From positions 124,001 to 188,000 of the forward strand of contig JADJBC010000008.1 of NCBI GenBank assembly GCA_016703945.1: 64,000 bases of DNA, written 5' to 3'. The translations under genes were made by a program, and so were the position numbers. Below the pieces are notes generated by a model. It saw only the letters and a program-made list of their open reading frames with translations. It ran no database searches and was not told where the DNA came from. The DNA comes from Candidatus Aalborgicola danicus (lineage in GTDB: Bacteria; Pseudomonadota; Gammaproteobacteria; Burkholderiales; Burkholderiaceae_C). Below, one piece after another: positions 53,323-61,563 of the stretch (positions within the stretch are counted from its first letter, which is position 1; each line of letters opens with the position of its first letter).

Positions 53323-53958
53323 TTAGGGGATTTGAAGAAGTTTGTGGGTCTGCAGGCTCAGCTTCCACTGCGGATGCGCCTTGCAGTAGTCAATCGCCAA
53401 GCGTTGGTTGGTGGCCTGCAGCGGGCCATCCATGGCCTGCACGAAGTGGTGCTCAAACGGCAGCGCGGCGTATTCTTCCAGCGGCTGGCCGGCCTGGGGA
53501 ATGACGACCTTGATCTCGTTGCCGGCGCGCGCCACCAGCGTGGAGCCCATCTTGGGGCTGACGCAGACCCAGTCCACGCCGTCGGGCACGGGCAGCGTGC
53601 CATTGGTTTCGATGGCGATCTCGAAACCCGCATCGTGCAGTGCCGCAATCAGCGGCGTATCCAGTTGCAGCAGCGGCTCGCCACCGGTGCACACCACGTA
53701 TTTGTGATCGGGATAGGCAACCGGCCACAAGGCGTTGATGCGCGCGGCCAGGCTGGGCGCCTCGGTGAACTTGCCACCGGCCTCGCCATCGGTGCCGACG
53801 AAATCGGTGTCGCAGAACTGGCAGACCGCGCTGGTGCGACCCTCCTCCAGGCCGCTCCACAGGTTGCAGCCGGCAAAGCGGCAGAACACGGCCGGGCGAC
53901 CGGCGTGGTGGCCTTCGCCTTGCAGGGTGTAGAAAATTTCCTTGACGCTATAGGTCAT
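53323..53958 (-). CDS. queE: 7-carboxy-7-deazaguanine synthase
   Basis: A 211-residue radical SAM enzyme that contracts carboxytetrahydropterin to 7-carboxy-7-deazaguanine. It starts YSVKEIFYTLQGEGHHAGR, the family opening. The modified cluster motif is spread as FCRFAGCNLW and CQFCDTDF, with a 13-residue insert typical of QueE (CxxxCxxC variant). CTGGEPLLQLD is the SAM-binding GGE motif. It runs into queD. Upstream lie stubs of cobalamin genes and a 15-G tract. Confidence 0.94.
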   Translation of the reverse strand: MTYSVKEIFYTLQGEGHHAGRPAVFCRFAGCNLWSGLEEGRTSAVCQFCDTDFVGTDGEAGGKFTEAPSLAARINALWPVAYPDHKYVVCTGGEPLLQLDTPLIAALHDAGFEIAIETNGTLPVPDGVDWVCVSPKMGSTLVARAGNEIKVVIPQAGQPLEEYAALPFEHHFVQAMDGPLQATNQRLAIDYCKAHPQWKLSLQTHKLLQIP

Positions 53959-54045
53959 GCGCGGTCTCGTGTTGCGGTGGCGGGGGGGCTATTTTCACCG
54001 ACTACCCGTGAAGGGCCCCAGTGCTCCTGGGGGGCGCCGCGGGCC

Positions 54046-54060
54046 GGGGGGGGGGGGGGG
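54046..54060. repeat. 15-G homopolymer in a GC-rich junction
   Basis: Fifteen consecutive G on the plus strand, between the cobC-like stub and queE. The flanks (CCCCAGTGCTCCTGGGG and GCGCCGCGGGCC) are self-complementary and repeat-like. No gene spans it. The region 53959-54065 otherwise holds nothing I recognise. Confidence 0.8.
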
Positions 54061-54065
54061 CAGCG

Positions 54066-54140
54066 GGGGCCGCCATGCACTCGGGGTGCGGCTGTCTGCG
54101 TTGGTGATGTCCGTACGATATCGACGTCCGGATGCCTCAT
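54066..54140 (-). pseudogene. Possible 5' stub of threonine-phosphate decarboxylase (cobC/cobD)
   Basis: An ATG begins a short frame ending with TAAPRVHGGP. The HGGP segment is the usual start of threonine-phosphate decarboxylases that make aminopropanol phosphate for cobalamin. The frame then runs into a poly-Pro segment encoded by the C15 tract, and the rest of the gene is absent. A position after cbiB would be the normal gene order. The evidence is a few residues plus context, so this is tentative. Confidence 0.3.
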
Positions 54141-54155
54141 GTCGCAGCCCCGAAC

Positions 54156-54198
54156 GCTACAAAAACAATAGCTGCTTGCGCAATTAAAACGGAGGGCT
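54156..54198 (+). repeat. Dispersed ~45-bp repeat, copy e (at cbiB breakpoint)
   Basis: It reads GCTACAAAAACAATAGCTGC then TTGCGCAATTAAAACGGAGG and GCT, close to the consensus. It starts exactly where the cbiB reading frame loses similarity. Confidence 0.7.
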
Positions 54199-54317
54199 CC
54201 CAGCCAGAAGTCCACCACTAGGGCAATCAGCAGGGTAACGGCAACCACCGATGCGGGAAATGGGTGAAAGTCCAACGGCCAGGTACTTGCAGGTGTCAGT
54301 CCACCCATCTCGGACAT
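54199..54317 (-). pseudogene. 5' stub of adenosylcobinamide-phosphate synthase (cbiB/cobD)
   Basis: About 39 codons starting from an ATG just after the btuD stop. The segment VVAVTLLIALVVDFWLG matches the first membrane helix of CbiB, whose family motif continues with GEPPxxxHPVxxMG. Here the similarity ends at WLG, one base out of frame, and repeat copy e follows directly. The remaining ~270 codons are missing. CbiB attaches aminopropanol (phosphate) to cobyric acid, the step after CobQ. Confidence 0.6.
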
Positions 54318-54319
54318 AT

Positions 54320-55084
<765 letters not shown>

Positions 55085-55088
<4 letters not shown>

Positions 55089-56086
55089 AGCACCCCCTTG
55101 GCGGTAACGCGTCGGTGCATCAGCCACAGCAGGTAGCCGCCGCCCAGCACGGCGGTCAGCACGCCCACCGGCAACTCTTGCGGGGCAATCACCCAGCGCG
55201 CCAGGATGTCGGCGGCCATCAACAGCGCGCCTCCCATCAGGCTGCTCAGCAGGATCAGGCGGCCGTGGCTGGTCTTGACCACCGAGCGCACCAGGTGCGG
55301 CGCGGCCAGGCCGACAAAGGCGACCAGGCCGGTCTGCGCCACGGCGGTGCCGGTGGCCAGCGCCAGCACGGCCACGAGACCGCGGCGCAGGCGGGCCAGC
55401 GGCAGCCCCAGGCTGGCGGCGGTGGCCTCACCCAGCGCCAGGCCGTCCAGCACCGGGCTCAAGGCCCAGGCCACGGCCATGCACAGCAGCCAGGTGCCCA
55501 ACATGATGCTGCACGCAGTCCAGCCCACATAGCCGGTGCTGCCCAGCATGAAGGACTGCATGGACTGCAAAAAGTCGGGCCGGGCCAGCATGATGAGTTC
55601 CTTGGCCGCGCCCAGCACCACGCCGACGATGACACCGGCCAGCAGCAGGCGCAGCGTGTGCTGCACGCCTTTGGCCAGCGTCAGCGTCAGCAGCACGCCG
55701 GCCACGGCGCCGGCAAAGGCACCGGCGGTCAGGCCCAGGCGCATCAGCCACTGCGTGGCAAACGGTGACACACCAAACAGCACCAGACTGAGCGCCACGC
55801 CCAGCGACGCGCCAGACGCACTGCCCAGCAAATACGGGTCGGCCAGCGGGTTGCGAAACAAGCCTTGCGCCACGGCACCGGCCAGGCCCAGCAGCGCGCC
55901 GGCCACCCAGGCACCCAACGTGCGCGGCAGGCGGATGTCCCACAGGATTTGCAGCGCCACCGGGTCATCCATGGCGTGCAACACGCTCTCAAAACCGGTG
56001 CTGCCCACGCCCGCGCCCACGAGCACCAGCACGGCGGCGATCAGCAGCAGCACGAATGCAATGGCGCTGGCGCGCTGGTTCATCAT
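55085..56086 (-). CDS. btuC: Cobalamin ABC transporter permease (FecCD family)
   Basis: A 333-residue integral membrane permease with about nine or ten hydrophobic helices. Family motifs: IRLPRTLGAWVAGALLGLAG, GLFRNPLADPYLLGSASGAS and TGLVAFVGLAAPHLVR. The cytoplasmic coupling segment that contacts BtuD is intact. It imports cobalamin (or cobinamide) delivered by BtuF. The ATG used overlaps the btuF stop as ATGA; an ATG directly after it would also do. Confidence 0.92.
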
Positions 56087-57087
56087 GGCGTGCGGCCCGC
56101 CACCTTGTCGGCAATGCATCGCGCCATCAACCGTGCGCCGTCGGCCATACGCGGACCCGGGCGCACCAGCATGTCGGCCTCGTCGCGGTTGAACAGGCAG
56201 ACGCGCTTCTCGCGCAGGGCGCGCATGCCGCTCCAGCCGGGGCGCTGCTCCATGCCGACGTAGTTGTAGTCACCGACCATGACCAGGTCCGGGTTGGCGC
56301 GCACCACGAATTCGGGGTTGAGCTTGGGAAACGGCCCCAGGCTGGCCGGCACGATGTTCTTCACGCCCAGACGGGTCAGCGTCTCGCCGATGAAAGACGA
56401 CTCGCCGGCGGCATAGGGGCCATTGTTGACCTCGAAATACACGCGGGTGTTGCGCGCAGCCGGCGGCAGCGACTGGGCCGCGGCGGACACACCGGCGTCG
56501 ATGACGCGCCAGACGCGCTGGGCATCGTCCACACCCAGCAGGGCGCCGACCTTTTCCAGCACGCGGCGCACGTCGGCATGGGTCTTGGGCTCCAGAGCCA
56601 CGACCTTGATGCCCAGCGCCTGCAGCCGCTCACCAGCGCGCGAGCTGATGGCCATCAGCACCACATCCGGCTTGAGGGCGACCACCGCCTCGATGCTGGG
56701 GTCCAGCCCGCCACCCACCTGGGGCAAGGCGCGTGCGCTGGCCGGAAAGTTGGAATAACGGTCCACACCGACCAGGCGCTGGCATTGGTCCAGCGCGCAC
56801 ACCATTTCGGTCAGCGAGGGCAGCAGGCTGACGATGCGCTGGGGCGGTGCAGCCAGCGTGACGGTGACGCCACGGTCGTCGGTCACCTGCAGGGCGTTGG
56901 CCATGCCAGTGAACATCAATGCAACGATGAAAGTTAGCGCTGCCAGGAAGCGGGGCCTCGGGGCGTTTTGCTCCGTGTCCCCCGCCCGCTTTGCGGGCTC
57001 CTCCTTTACCTGCGCAAAACGCCCCGAGGCCCCACATCCTGACCGGTTCGGTTGCTTGCTAAGGCCGCTGAGTTGGATATTGTTCAT
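56083..57087 (-). CDS. btuF: Cobalamin-binding periplasmic protein, with repeat insertion in its signal region
   Basis: A type III periplasmic binding protein. The mature part begins LQVTDDRGVTVTLAAPPQRI, has LLPSLTEMVCALDQCQRLVG, and KPDVVLMAISSRAGERLQAL. Hydrophobic FLAALTFIVALMFTGMANA is the signal core. Between the first 15 residues and this core lie ~29 residues (CGASGRFAQVKEEPAKRAG onward) encoded wholly by hairpin element copy B. Removing them would give an ordinary signal peptide. The charged insertion may hamper export unless translation starts further down. The ATG overlaps the cobU stop. Confidence 0.85.
   Translation of the reverse strand: MNNIQLSGLSKQPNRSGCGASGRFAQVKEEPAKRAGDTEQNAPRPRFLAALTFIVALMFTGMANALQVTDDRGVTVTLAAPPQRIVSLLPSLTEMVCALDQCQRLVGVDRYSNFPASARALPQVGGGLDPSIEAVVALKPDVVLMAISSRAGERLQALGIKVVALEPKTHADVRRVLEKVGALLGVDDAQRVWRVIDAGVSAAAQSLPPAARNTRVYFEVNNGPYAAGESSFIGETLTRLGVKNIVPASLGPFPKLNPEFVVRANPDLVMVGDYNYVGMEQRPGWSGMRALREKRVCLFNRDEADMLVRPGPRMADGARLMARCIADKVAGRTP
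56952..57033 (-). repeat. Hairpin element, copy B (82 bp, inside btuF)
   Basis: The arms GGGGCCTCGGGGCGTTTTGC and GCAAAACGCCCCGAGGCCCC are perfect 20-bp inverted repeats. On the minus strand the loop holds GGTAAAGGAGGAGCC, an inner hairpin GCCCGC-AAA-GCGGGC, and GGGGGACACGGA. Copy A at 57317-57410 has the same loop with different stems. Confidence 0.85.
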
Positions 57088-57280
57088 GGCGACTCTTTCA
57101 AGCTTAAAGGCAGCCCGGCGGCCATCAGGGTGACGCGCTGGCATGCGGCCGCTACGTCCTGATTCAAGCGGCCCAGGGCATCCACAAAGGCACGCACTTC
57201 GGCGCCCATGGGGATCACTCCCAGGCCGATTTCGTTGCCGACCAGCACCAGGGGGCCAGGTGTCGCGTCGATTTCTCCTA

Positions 57281-57316
57281 AAAGCATAGCTATCTGTGCA
57301 GATTCCACGGGGGCTA
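57281..57316 (+). repeat. Dispersed ~45-bp repeat, copy f (5'-shortened, inside cobU)
   Basis: It reads AAAGCATAGCTATCTGTGCA then GATTCCACGGGGGCTAGG. The 3' half matches the consensus, while the GCTAC start is missing or diverged. It directly abuts hairpin element A. Confidence 0.55.
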
Positions 57317-57410
57317 GGAGGCTGGGTGGCTGGGCGTTTTGCGTAGGTAAAGGAGGAGCCTGCGTAGCAGGCGGGGGACACGGAGCAAAACGTCCAGCCG
57401 CCCAGCCTCC
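57317..57410 (+). repeat. Hairpin element, copy A (94 bp, inside cobU)
   Basis: The arms start GGAGGCTGGGTGGCTGGGCG and end CCAGCCGCCCAGCCTCC. They pair over 26 positions with two G-T wobbles. The loop GGTAAAGGAGGAGCC, inner hairpin GCCTGC-GTA-GCAGGC and GGGGGACACGGA match copy B. It is in opposite orientation to copy B, 283 bp away. Confidence 0.85.
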
Positions 57411-57689
57411 GGGTTGCTCAGCGTTTTCCATCGGCATGCCCAATGGAGCCACAGGTCAGGCTCCACACCACAAGGTGGCGGCGCAATGCCTGCCAGCGGC
57501 TCCTCCACCGTCAGCATGCCGGGCACGCGTTCGGCGCGGTCCGCCTGGTGGCGAACAATGCGTTCGCGCTCTCGTCCCCGGGCGCGGTGGCAGGGCGCGG
57601 TGGTCGGGAGCGCCAGCCACTGGCGCCGCCCCCCGCGACGCCGCTCTTCTGGCCACCCAGGATGAATTCGCTGCGCGCAACCGTCCGGT

Positions 57690-58493
57690 TCATTGCTGCG
57701 CTCCCCAAGCCATCACGATGCTGTGCAACTGCTCCACGCCATCGGTCAGCGCGGCCGGGCCGGGCTGCAGGATGTCGCAGGATTTGATCTCGAATAACTG
57801 GCCGTTCTTCACGGCGTTGACGTTCTCCCAGCCGGCACGTGCCGCCACCTTCTCCGGGCGAAACTTCTTGCCGCACCAGGAGCCGATGATGATGTCGGGG
57901 TTGCGGCGCACGATCTCGGCGGTATCGGCAATGATGCGGTCCTTGCCCATGGGCTGTAGCGCCAGCTCGGGAAAGCAGTCGTCCCCTCCGGCCATGCGCA
58001 CCAGCTCGGACACCCAGCGAATGGCGCTGATGTGGGGCTCGTCCCATTCTTCAAAAAACACACGGGGCCGGCGCGGCAGACTGGCCGCCGCTGTCTGGAT
58101 GACCTGCAGGCGCACCTGCATGGCGTCCATGAGTTCGGCCGCGCGCGCGCCCTGCCCCACCATGGCCGCCACCTGGAACATCATGGAGAAAATCTCCGCC
58201 ACGCTGCGCTGGTTGAACACGGTGACTTGCACGCCCTTGCGGATCAGCTCGGCGGCAATATCGGCCTGCAGATCGGAAAAGCCGAACACACAGTCCGGCT
58301 GCAGCGCCAGGATCTTGTCGATCTTGGCGCTCAGGTAGGCACTGACGCGCGGCTTCTCGGCACGCGCCCGGGCCGGACGCACGGTGTAGCCCGAAATGCC
58401 CACGATGCGGTGCTCCTGACCCAATAGATAGAGCCACTCGGTGGTCTCCTCCGTCAGGCAGACGATGCGTTGGGGGCCGTCGGGCTTGAACAC
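57690..58493 (-). CDS. Cytoplasmic-type cobalamin-binding protein (BtuF fold, no signal peptide)
   Basis: A 267-residue protein with the type III binding-protein fold: PQRIVCLTEETTEWLYLLG, DKILALQPDCVFGFSDLQAD and RRNPDIIIGSWCGKKFRPEK. No signal peptide is visible, and the first codons lead straight into the core strand. Proteins of this kind commonly occur in B12 loci of Burkholderiales beside the true BtuF; their role is unclear. It is 3 bases downstream of btuB, and its stop overlaps the cobU start. Confidence 0.82.
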   Translation of the reverse strand: MFKPDGPQRIVCLTEETTEWLYLLGQEHRIVGISGYTVRPARARAEKPRVSAYLSAKIDKILALQPDCVFGFSDLQADIAAELIRKGVQVTVFNQRSVAEIFSMMFQVAAMVGQGARAAELMDAMQVRLQVIQTAAASLPRRPRVFFEEWDEPHISAIRWVSELVRMAGGDDCFPELALQPMGKDRIIADTAEIVRRNPDIIIGSWCGKKFRPEKVAARAGWENVNAVKNGQLFEIKSCDILQPGPAALTDGVEQLHSIVMAWGAQQ

Positions 58494-58496
58494 GGC

Positions 58497-60368
58497 TTAC
58501 ATCGCCCAGTTCATGGACACAAACAGGTTGCGTCCGGGGGTGGAGAAGCCGTTCGCCAGCTGGTACTGCGCATCCGTCAGATTGTTGATGCGCGCCAGCA
58601 GCGACACATTCTTCTGCAGCTTCCAGTTCGCACCCACGTTGAGCAGGGTGTAGCCCGGCAGCAGGTCGCGGCCGCTGAAGGACAGGTTGTTGTCCTCGCG
58701 GTCGCCGGAGAGGCGCAACTCGCCAAACACGCTGACGTCACCCAGGCGCTGGCTGATGCGCGCATTGAGCAGGTTGCGTGCCACGCGCACCAGGCGCAGG
58801 TCGTTGGACGCAGCAAAGGTCGAGTACGAACGCGGATCGGCATAGTCGTACGACAGGCTGTAGCTGGTGTCACCGGTGTGCATGTCTGCCGTCAGCGTGA
58901 TGCCGCGCAGCACCGCCAGCGAACTTTGCACGTTGGTGGTCGGCACGATGAAGCCCTGGATGTCATTGTTATACGCCACGGCACCCAAGGCCAGGCTGCC
59001 GGTGTGGTACTTCAGCCCCAGTTCAGTGGCGCGGTTGCGCTGCGGCTGCAGGGCCGGGTTGCCAAAGCCGGGGTAGTACAACTGGTTGAAGGTTGGCGCC
59101 TGGAAGCTGGTGCCCACGCTGGCCACCGCACGCAGCGCGTCGGTGACGCGGTAGCCGCCGGACAGCGACCAGTTGTTGAAGTTGCCAAACTGCGAGTTGT
59201 CGTCATTGCGCGCCACCACCAGCGCATTCCATGCCGCGCGGTTGAACGCGTAGGACGCCAGAGCGCTGCGCACGTCGCGGCTGGTCACGGTGTAAGCGGT
59301 GTTGCTGTCCACCGTCTCGTTGCGGTTTTCCAGCATCACGGAGAGCACGTCCTTGTCCAACGTAATGTCGTTCTGCCAGGTGGCCTGGCGCCGGTTGGTG
59401 TTGAATTGGGTTGAGCCACCGGCGGCACCGTCAGTGCTGCGGAAGGTGTCGCCCAGCGATTGCTCGTTGCTGGTGCCCGCCGTCAACGTGGAGTGCCATT
59501 GCGGCAGCCACTGTGCATCCCACTGCGCCGTGGCGTGACTCAGGCCGGTCTTGCCACGCGCGTCGGACGTCAGGCGGGTCAGGCTGAGCGGATTGGGAAA
59601 GGGCGTGGAGTCCAGCCGGTATTCAGTGTCGCTCCGCAGCAAACTCAGGCGTAGGGCATGTGCGCGGTTGATCTGGGCCGTCAGACGGAAGTCAGCGCTG
59701 GCGGCATCGAAACCATCCTCGTCGGCGTTGTAGCTGCCCGAGGCCGGGTTGGCGACGGCCGTAATGCCAGATGCCTTCTCACGCGAGACGCCCAGGCTGT
59801 AGCCGAAGGCGCCACTGCTGCCGCTGACATGCGCGCTGGCCTGTTGCTGACCATCGGTGCCAAGTCCTGCGCTGGCACCCAGCTCCAGCGCCTGGCTGGG
59901 TGCCCGGGTAAAGATCTGGATCACGCCGCCGACAGCGTCGGGGCCATACAGCGCCGAGGCCGCGCCGCGCAGGATTTCAATGCGCTCGATGCGCTCCAAC
60001 GGCAGGTTGTCCATCGCAGCGCCGCCCGAGGTGGCGGTACCAACACGCACGCCGTCTATCAGAACCAGGGTCTGGGATGTCACTGCGCCGCGCAAAAAGA
60101 TAGCGGTGTTGGAGCGGTAGCTGCCACTGGAGACGATTTGCACACCGGCCTGTTGGGCCAGAACATCGCGAATGGAGGATTGACCAGCCATAGCGAGTGT
60201 TGCACGGTCGATGACGGAGACATCGGCAAGGACATCGGTCACCGGTGTGGCGACGCGGGAGGCGGTCACCACCTGCTCCTGGAGTTGCAATTGGGCGTGG
60301 GCGGACAGCGCTGTGCCCAACGCCAGAGACAGCGTGGCAAAGCGCGCACGGGACGTGCAGTTTTTCAT
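58497..60368 (-). CDS. btuB: TonB-dependent vitamin B12 receptor BtuB
   Basis: A 623-residue outer-membrane receptor. A signal peptide ending LSAHA is followed by a TonB-box-like EQVVTASR, a plug domain with VLIDGVRVGTATSGGAAMDN and ERIEILRGAASALYGPDAVG, and a beta barrel to the end. A cobalamin riboswitch in its leader supports the substrate. The ribosome-binding region is poor (a T/C-rich stretch before the ATG), consistent with riboswitch control of translation. First gene of a B12 operon whose members overlap by ATGA junctions. Confidence 0.95.
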   Translation of the reverse strand: MKNCTSRARFATLSLALGTALSAHAQLQLQEQVVTASRVATPVTDVLADVSVIDRATLAMAGQSSIRDVLAQQAGVQIVSSGSYRSNTAIFLRGAVTSQTLVLIDGVRVGTATSGGAAMDNLPLERIERIEILRGAASALYGPDAVGGVIQIFTRAPSQALELGASAGLGTDGQQQASAHVSGSSGAFGYSLGVSREKASGITAVANPASGSYNADEDGFDAASADFRLTAQINRAHALRLSLLRSDTEYRLDSTPFPNPLSLTRLTSDARGKTGLSHATAQWDAQWLPQWHSTLTAGTSNEQSLGDTFRSTDGAAGGSTQFNTNRRQATWQNDITLDKDVLSVMLENRNETVDSNTAYTVTSRDVRSALASYAFNRAAWNALVVARNDDNSQFGNFNNWSLSGGYRVTDALRAVASVGTSFQAPTFNQLYYPGFGNPALQPQRNRATELGLKYHTGSLALGAVAYNNDIQGFIVPTTNVQSSLAVLRGITLTADMHTGDTSYSLSYDYADPRSYSTFAASNDLRLVRVARNLLNARISQRLGDVSVFGELRLSGDREDNNLSFSGRDLLPGYTLLNVGANWKLQKNVSLLARINNLTDAQYQLANGFSTPGRNLFVSMNWAM

Positions 60369-60457
60369 AAAGGGGAACCATCAACAAATGTGCCCTCGCC
60401 GTCTTCCCCGACAGCGCATGGGCGTAACGGTTGCTCGACCAGCGTGCAACCACCGTG

Positions 60458-60655
60458 TTGGCCGGTATCCGGGCTGGTGGAGCGACTTCCAGCGCCTTCC
60501 CAGGCGCTTGTTCAAGGCGCCCAGTGGCTGTTGATGGGAGCGGAGTCTTTGGGGACTCGTCCACTTACCGTTGCGGGGGCAGCGCAGGTTAGGTTTGCCG
60601 CGGTTGGCGCACCCTCCTGCTTCCCGTTGAACTGCTGCGTGTGAACCACGCCGCG
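60458..60655 (-). promoter_or_regulatory. Cobalamin riboswitch (AdoCbl class) upstream of btuB
   Basis: On the minus strand the conserved B12-box elements occur in order: GGGAAGCAGGAGGGTGCG, CTGCCCCCGCAACGGTAA, GCCACTGGG, GGGAAGGCGCT and CCGGATACCGGCC. The ligand is adenosylcobalamin or related cobalamin. The ~90 bases between it and the btuB start include a possible stem near AGCGCATGGGCG. It occupies most of the 346-bp gap between btuB and the divergent zapB-like gene, which also contains that gene's promoter region. Confidence 0.95.
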
Positions 60656-60714
60656 AGAACCAACGCGCGAATTTTACGTCAGTTAAGCGTGGCAAACCCT
60701 ACAATGGTCAGCCT

Positions 60715-60939
60715 ATGGCGAACCAGAACCAGATCGACCAAATTGCCGAGCGTGTAGAGCGCTTGTTAGTGCGTTACGCGGAGCTGCAGCGAACCAATGC
60801 GCTGTTGACCCAGCAGGTGGATGCGCTGACGCAGGAACGCGACACGCTCAAGTCCCGCCTAGGCGCAGCCCGTGCCCGGGTAGACGCCCTGCTGGACCGA
60901 TTGCCCGAAGCGCCTGCAGTACAAAAAGACCCATCATGA
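60715..60939 (+). CDS. ZapB-like coiled-coil protein (TIGR02449 type)
   Basis: A 74-residue coiled-coil: IAERVERLLVRYAELQRTN, LLTQQVDALTQERDTLKSR and RARVDALLDRL. In Burkholderiales this short protein is regularly encoded just before zapA and is usually annotated as a ZapB-like or TIGR02449 protein. The ATGA overlap with zapA supports a joint role at the division ring. Similarity to E. coli ZapB is mainly structural. Confidence 0.8.
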   Translation: MANQNQIDQIAERVERLLVRYAELQRTNALLTQQVDALTQERDTLKSRLGAARARVDALLDRLPEAPAVQKDPS

Positions 60940-61442
60940 AACAGCTTGAAGTTCAAATCATGGGGCAAACCTATCTGCTCGGTTGCCCGGAGGGTGGAGA
61001 CGCCCGTTTGCTCGAAGCCGTAGAGCGTGTGGACACAGCGATGTGCAAGATCCGCGACGCCGGGAAGGTCCGTGCACGCGACCGCATTGCGGTGCTGGCC
61101 GCCTTGAACCTGGCATTCGACGTGCCCGAGCGTGCCCCGTCAGCACCCACGGTGCCTGCGCTGTCAACCGACGCTGTGGCTGCCAGCCTGTCGCCCGACT
61201 CCAACGTTTTGTTGGTCTCGCTGTTGGAGCGCCTGGACGAGGCGCTGGGTGAAGACGGCCGATTCCCCCACTGCGTGCGGGTCGCTGCCCCCCCGCGGGG
61301 GCGCCTTTCACCTGGGGGCGGCCCTGCGGTGAAACTTCATCAGCAGAGGCTCTACAATCTCTTTTGTCTGCAGTGCCGCCGGGCTTTATATTTCCTTGAA
61401 CCAATGCTCATAGAGCCCGGGCTTGGAATATTGCCTTGCTAG
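60936..61442 (+). CDS. zapA: Cell division protein ZapA, C-terminally extended by a repeat
   Basis: Residues 1-~105 are a normal ZapA: KQLEVQIMGQTYLLGCPEGG, RVDTAMCKIRDAGKVRARDR, AVLAALNLAFD. ZapA cross-links FtsZ filaments. The usual C-terminus LLERLDEALGEDGR is followed by ~60 extra residues: the first part is encoded by GC-rich repeat C2, the rest overlaps the 6S RNA gene by about 78 bases. The repeat probably replaced the original stop. The extension has no protein-like pattern. Confidence 0.9.
   Translation: MKQLEVQIMGQTYLLGCPEGGDARLLEAVERVDTAMCKIRDAGKVRARDRIAVLAALNLAFDVPERAPSAPTVPALSTDAVAASLSPDSNVLLVSLLERLDEALGEDGRFPHCVRVAAPPRGRLSPGGGPAVKLHQQRLYNLFCLQCRRALYFLEPMLIEPGLGILPC
61267..61336 (+). 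repeat. GC-rich repeat, family C copy 2 (end of zapA)
   Basis: It starts CCCACTGCGTGCGGGTCGC and ends GGCGGCCCTGCGGTGAAACT. It aligns along its whole length with copy 1 at 11779-11846. It begins where normal ZapA sequence ends. Confidence 0.75.
61353..61358 (+). promoter_or_regulatory. -10 element of the 6S RNA promoter
   Basis: TACAAT, seven bases before the predicted 5' end of 6S RNA. A -35 element is not obvious. It lies just after family C repeat copy 2. Confidence 0.5.
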
Positions 61443-61537
61443 CGTGATCATCTCGCGTTAGATGAACCCAAAGCTTGCGCTGACCTCGCCCACCTGAACC
61501 CCGGTTCAGGATGCCGGTCCGGTGGCTTCTGCAGACA
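61365..61537 (+). ncRNA. ssrS: 6S RNA
   Basis: About 173 bases whose ends pair (TGTCTGCAG with CTGCAGACA), followed inward by TGCCGCCGGGC and TCCGGTGGC, giving the long closing stem. The centre has the large open bubble and internal hairpins expected of 6S RNA (CATAGAGCCCGGGCTTGG, CCTGAACCCCGGTTCAGG). 6S RNA mimics an open promoter and holds sigma-70 RNA polymerase in stationary phase. The position after zapA is conserved in beta- and gammaproteobacteria. Ends are set by the pairing and may be off by a few bases. Confidence 0.9.
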
Positions 61538-61563
61538 CCCTCTACCCCCACCCCCCTGTACCG

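Larger units (their letters stand above)
57084..57693 (-). pseudogene. cobU: Adenosylcobinamide kinase/guanylyltransferase CobU, broken by small deletions and carrying two repeats
   Basis: Parts of CobU appear in three frames: the start MNRTVARSEFILGGQKSG (P-loop, but the next Lys codon is damaged), then ADRAERVPGMLTVEEPLA, then after a further shift PMENAEQP and LGEIDATPGPLVLVGNEIGL. Several deletions of one to a few bases separate them. The last part also contains repeat copy f and hairpin element A between AEQP and the LLGEID segment, in frame. Intact CobU phosphorylates and guanylates cobinamide. The start overlaps the upstream cobalamin-binding gene stop, and its stop overlaps the btuF start. 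Confidence 0.8.
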
